46,298 nt of DNA, from positions 1 through 46,298 of the forward strand of contig DVGC01000009.1 of NCBI GenBank assembly GCA_018712915.1, in the 5' to 3' direction. This document shows, one piece after another, positions 43,751 through 46,298 of the stretch. This DNA comes from Candidatus Copromonas faecavium (nom. illeg.). Lineage in GTDB: Bacteria; Bacillota; Clostridia; Lachnospirales; Lachnospiraceae. The notes beneath the pieces are model-generated. The model saw nothing but the letters and a program-made list of their open reading frames with translations, did no database searches and was not told the origin of the DNA. Within the stretch, counting starts at the first letter, position 1. Every line of letters begins with the position of its first letter. A program made the position numbers and the translations under genes.

Positions 43751-43875
43751 AGATGACTCTGTTTCCAATGTTTCCTCAGATAACCGTCCTCCGCTGAACC
43801 GTTTCTCCCGGTAAAAGAGAAAGAAAATCCCTCTCCTTCAGCTGTCTGACTGTTTCTCTCCGGAAACTGTAGGGC

Positions 43876-43904
43876 ATTATACGAAATTGCATCCTATTTG
43901 TCAA
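43876..43904 (-). promoter_or_regulatory. Consensus sigma-70 promoter of the cfa transcript
   Basis: On the minus strand TTGACA and TATAAT, both perfect, with a 17-base spacer. Transcription should begin near 43869, giving a 235-nt leader that contains the attenuator element. Confidence 0.9.
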
Positions 43905-43998
43905 GATATTTTTCTAATTTTTTATTCTTTTTATTTTTTATTCTTTTTGTTCTTATTTTTATCTTTATTCTTTTTATTTTCTTCCCTCAAAACATTTT
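43905..43998. other. T-rich intergenic stretch
   Basis: About 95 bp of TTTTTATTCT-like sequence upstream of the cfa promoter; on the minus strand it is A-rich and could act as an UP-type element. No gene seen. Confidence 0.5.
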
Positions 43999-44040
43999 TT
44001 TATCCGCCGGTGCTGCCTAATCTGAGCTGTGGAAACTGCG

Positions 44041-44254
44041 CGGATGCCACATTGTCCAGCCTCATATCACCTGGTCATGCGTTACCCGTCATTGCAGCAT
44101 CCGGCGTCATATCATCCGGTCTCACACCATCTGGCATCATACCGCCTAATCCCGCTGCATCCGGACTCACATTCTCCGGCCTCATACCATCTGGCATCAT
44201 ACCGCCTAATCCCACAGCATCCGGACCCACATCCTCCGGCCTCGCACCATCTAA
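44041..44254. repeat. 60-bp tandem repeat, about 3.5 copies
   Basis: Units begin at 44041 (degenerate), 44101, 44161 and 44221 (partial) with an exact 60-bp period. Each holds a CCGCCTAATCCC-type core and several CATC(T/C)GG sub-repeats. The period is a multiple of three, so reading frames stay open on both strands. Confidence 0.8.
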
Positions 44255-44353
44255 TTTCTCATTATGTGCTCTCTCACGGACGAAGCTGTCACCATCTGAT
44301 ACCATAGCACCATATCGCTCTGGAAAGCTTCCATGCATCCCAGGAAACGGCAT
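44075..44353 (-). CDS. Possible repeat protein downstream of the PTS-EIIC-like gene
   Basis: An open frame of 92 residues with a 20-residue repeat (RPE-D/N-V-G/S-PDA-x-GLGGMMPDG). It begins just after the stop of the PTS-EIIC-like gene; AAAGGAG lies immediately before the ATG at 44353, too close to be ideal, and a later ATG at 44338 is an alternative. The stop falls inside the degenerate first repeat. The repeat keeps frames open by itself, so coding is uncertain. Confidence 0.3.
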   Translation of the reverse strand: MPFPGMHGSFPERYGAMVSDGDSFVRERAHNEKLDGARPEDVGPDAVGLGGMMPDGMRPENVSPDAAGLGGMMPDGVRPDDMTPDAAMTGNA

Positions 44354-44360
44354 GCTCCTT

Positions 44361-45467
44361 TTAAGCAAGCGTCAAATCGCCATCTTTCACCCAGCCCAGT
44401 TTCCGGCAAATCTGGTTCACCGCCGGTGCCAGAATGGCAGGCAGGATAAAGGAAATCAGAAAAAGGCCTGCCCAGTCGAAAGCAGTCGGAGTAATGGCTG
44501 CTGCCCCGTTGGCTATCGCCGTCTCACTGGGAGCAATCCATCCTGTCCAGACGCCAAGCTGACCGCACAGCCCGCAGGTTCCCATTCCTGAATTGATGGC
44601 ATCCCCATTCATCTGGAGGCGAAATACGCAGGTAGCAATGGGACCCGTAATGGCGGATGCCACCGTTGGTCCAATCCAGATCCGTGGATTTCTCACAATA
44701 TTGGGCATCTGCAGCATGGATGTCCCCAGTCCCTGACTGACAAGACCTCCCCATCCATTTTCACGGAAGCTCATGACAGCAAAACCAACCATCTGTGCAC
44801 AGCAGCCCGCCACGGCAGCCCCTCCTGCCAGTCCTGTTAATCCCAGAACAGAGCAGATGGCCGCGGAGGAAATCGGCAAAGTCAGAGCCACGCCTACCAG
44901 AACCGACACCAGCACTCCCATCAGGAACGGCTGCAAATCTGTCGCACGCATAATCAGCTGGCCGAAGGCACTGGCCGCAGCTCCGATGGGCGGCGCAATG
45001 ACCCAGGCAGCTCCGATTCCCACCAGCGTTGTCACAATAGGTGTCACCAGAATATCTATCTTCGTTTCTTTACTAATGGCTTTTCCGGCCTCTGAGGCAA
45101 TAATCGCAACAAACAGTACCGCCAGAGGGCCACCCGCTTTTCCCATTACATTGCAGGCATACCCCACCGTAGCAAGAGAAAACAGCACCAGAGGCGGCGC
45201 CTGCAGAGCATACCCGATGGCCACAGCCATGGCCGCACCGCTCATAAAAGAAGCCATACCGCCGATGGTATATCCAACGCCGTTGATCGTAATCAGCTGC
45301 TCCGTGAGGAAGCTGATATGAAACTGGCTCCCAATCGTATTCAAAATCGTACCGATGAGCAGAGAACAAAACAATCCCTGAGCCATAGCCCCCAGTGCAT
45401 CGATTCCATACCGCCTGGCTGAAATAACAATATTTTTCCGTTTCAGAAAAGCTTTAATCGTTTCCAT
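44361..45467 (-). CDS. PTS transporter subunit IIC-like membrane protein (PTS_EIIC_2 type)
   Basis: A 368-residue, very hydrophobic, Gly/Ala-rich protein with about ten membrane segments, resembling the PTS_EIIC_2 family: RYGIDALGAMAQGLF near the N-terminus and GWTGWIAPSETAI-type loops near the C-terminus. No IIA or IIB domain or gene is nearby, so phosphotransferase coupling is doubtful. AAAGGGAG lies six bases before the ATG. It lies 119 bp downstream of niaR behind a 36-bp palindrome that overlaps its promoter, so NiaR repression is likely. Transport of nicotinate or a related compound is a hypothesis based on this context only. Confidence 0.82.
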   Translation of the reverse strand: METIKAFLKRKNIVISARRYGIDALGAMAQGLFCSLLIGTILNTIGSQFHISFLTEQLITINGVGYTIGGMASFMSGAAMAVAIGYALQAPPLVLFSLATVGYACNVMGKAGGPLAVLFVAIIASEAGKAISKETKIDILVTPIVTTLVGIGAAWVIAPPIGAAASAFGQLIMRATDLQPFLMGVLVSVLVGVALTLPISSAAICSVLGLTGLAGGAAVAGCCAQMVGFAVMSFRENGWGGLVSQGLGTSMLQMPNIVRNPRIWIGPTVASAITGPIATCVFRLQMNGDAINSGMGTCGLCGQLGVWTGWIAPSETAIANGAAAITPTAFDWAGLFLISFILPAILAPAVNQICRKLGWVKDGDLTLA

Positions 45468-45492
45468 TTTGAACTCCCTTTATACGCAAAAA

Positions 45493-45528
45493 TGTGGTAT
45501 ATAGGTGTCATGACACCTGCATACCACA
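45493..45528 (-). promoter_or_regulatory. 36-bp palindromic operator before the PTS-EIIC-like gene
   Basis: TGTGGTAT and ATACCACA flank the perfect 16-bp palindrome AGGTGTCATGACACCT; 16 of 18 positions pair. It sits just downstream of and overlapping the -10 box, as expected for a repressor site. The neighbouring niaR is the natural candidate regulator. Confidence 0.8.
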
Positions 45529-45556
45529 CTATACACTTCCGTCGTTCATCTGTCAA
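45528..45556 (-). promoter_or_regulatory. Sigma-70 promoter of the PTS-EIIC-like gene
   Basis: On the minus strand a perfect TTGACA, a 17-base spacer and TATAGT, with the palindrome at and after the -10 box. Confidence 0.85.
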
Positions 45557-45586
45557 TCTTTTTTCACAGCCAGCTCAGTTCTCGCC

Positions 45587-46099
45587 TTAATTTTCAAGCA
45601 AAATCCCCAGCTCCCGGAGTTTTTCCTTCACACGCCGAAAGGCGTCCTCATCCGGGCATGTCACCGTATGAAGATGAATCCCTTCCGTGAGGTTCGATAA
45701 AGGCCGGGCATCTTCCTTGGCTGAGCGGGAAATAAACTGGGACACCTCATACCGGCTGGTTAAATGAAGGGGACCCGTAAGCTGGCCGTAAATCGGATGC
45801 TCAACAATCACATCCTCCACGGTACAGCCCTGATCCACAATCGCATTCAGCTCATCCTCCATCTCTCCGGCACTGTGCTGACATGCAATCCGTCCGGTAA
45901 TCCCCATGTTATTTTTCAATACAAGATATCCTCTTGGTGTGGCAGAAATCTCTGCCCCTGCCGCCCGTAAAAGTGCAACATCCCCCACAATAATCTGACG
46001 GCTGACAGAAAACCGGGCAGCCAGTGAGGCGGCACTCACAGGATTCTCCGATTCTTCAATTACTTTCAGAACAGCCTGACGGCGTTCTTCTGCATGCAC
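45587..46099 (-). CDS. niaR: NiaR-type transcription repressor (HTH plus 3H domain)
   Basis: A 170-residue regulator with an N-terminal HTH_11 winged helix (VSAASLAARFSVSRQIIVGDVALLRAAGAEI) and a C-terminal 3H domain with the conserved histidines in VEHPIYGQLTGPLHLTSRYEV and GIHLHTVTCPD. Proteins of this family repress NAD synthesis or niacin uptake genes when nicotinate is present, with the 3H domain binding nickel and ligand. The start is GTG at 46099, five bases after GGAGGAG. The palindrome 59 bp past its stop is the likely operator for the next gene. Confidence 0.92.
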   Translation of the reverse strand: MHAEERRQAVLKVIEESENPVSAASLAARFSVSRQIIVGDVALLRAAGAEISATPRGYLVLKNNMGITGRIACQHSAGEMEDELNAIVDQGCTVEDVIVEHPIYGQLTGPLHLTSRYEVSQFISRSAKEDARPLSNLTEGIHLHTVTCPDEDAFRRVKEKLRELGILLEN

Positions 46100-46127
46100 A
46101 ATATCTCCTCCCTTTCCAGTATACCCA

Positions 46128-46298
46128 TTATTTCTCTTTCTTATTTGTTTTTTTCTTTTTATTTCTTCCTACTACAATATATTTATGGTTAATATCCCTT
46201 ACAGCCAGTAAGGAATTACCCATCTTGTTGCTTAAGCTGTTAGAATGATAAGAGCAATCGGTATAGCGGATACCTCCTTGGACTTTGCGTCCGTAAAC
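46128..46298 (-). CDS. Possible 3' end of a gene entering from the right edge
   Basis: A minus-strand frame is open from the window edge for 56 codons, ending in a lysine-rich tail and TAA at 46128, 29 bases before the niaR start. The residues show no recognisable domain. A stretch this long can occur by chance, so the call is weak. Confidence 0.2.
   Translation of the reverse strand, partial: VYGRKVQGGIRYTDCSYHSNSLSNKMGNSLLAVRDINHKYIVVGRNKKKKTNKKEK

Noticed and set aside
44041..44254. CRISPR array from 60-bp units
   Set aside because: The whole 60 bp repeats, including what would be spacers, so it is a simple tandem repeat.
1..46298. Insertion sequences, prophage, tRNA or rRNA genes
   Set aside because: No transposase or integrase motifs, no terminal inverted repeats and no tRNA/rRNA signatures were seen on either strand.

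Overview
The window reads as chromosomal DNA of a gut-type anaerobic member of the Clostridia, most likely a Lachnospiraceae/Enterocloster-like organism (inference from gene content and codon use, GC near 50%). Pointers are split GcvPA/GcvPB-type proteins, a flavodiiron protein with rubredoxin, a Feo operon with a Cys-rich FeoB-associated protein, KtrAB next to KdpDE, NiaR, a sigma-54 enhancer-binding regulator, and strong AGGAGG ribosome binding sites. I see no rRNA, tRNA, CRISPR array, phage or insertion sequence.

Left region (1-12.4 kb), a sigma-54 controlled accessory metabolism locus. A bacterial enhancer-binding protein (3870-5612) sits between a leftward operon (short-chain dehydrogenase, GcvPA-like, GcvPB-like running off the edge) and two rightward, closely related NhaC-superfamily transporters. 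All three transcription units have a textbook -24/-12 promoter, a TGTCA-N2-TGTCA motif 130-160 bp upstream of it, and a GC-rich hairpin early in the transcript. A D-2-hydroxyacid dehydrogenase and an amidohydrolase follow. The GcvP-like pair departs from glycine decarboxylase at several normally conserved motifs, and no gcvT or gcvH is visible, so the locus may handle a substrate other than glycine.

Middle region (12.4-37 kb), mostly housekeeping and ion homeostasis: a repeat-rich cell-wall-binding secreted protein, an RNA-methyltransferase-like enzyme, TrkA/TrkH K+ uptake, a ZIP metal transporter, a Fur-box-controlled Feo operon with two FeoA proteins, the flavodiiron protein/rubredoxin pair, an M42 aminopeptidase with a structured leader, a greA/2-hydroxycarboxylate transporter pair, a ktrB-ktrA-small membrane protein-kdpD-kdpE operon without kdpFABC, and an OmpR-type two-component system with two orphan membrane proteins.

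Right region (36.8-46.3 kb): a flavodoxin-like reductase with a divergent HxlR regulator, a heterodimeric ABC exporter whose second subunit carries a single-base frameshift, small proteins, a cyclopropane fatty acid synthase gene interrupted by an in-frame amber codon, a 60-bp-repeat ORF, and a PTS-EIIC-like membrane protein behind a 36-bp palindrome just downstream of niaR. The ABC exporter and cfa share an 85-nt structured leader ending in an intrinsic terminator, a candidate undescribed attenuator family. Repeats of 17, 35 and 60 bp occupy the spaces between these genes.
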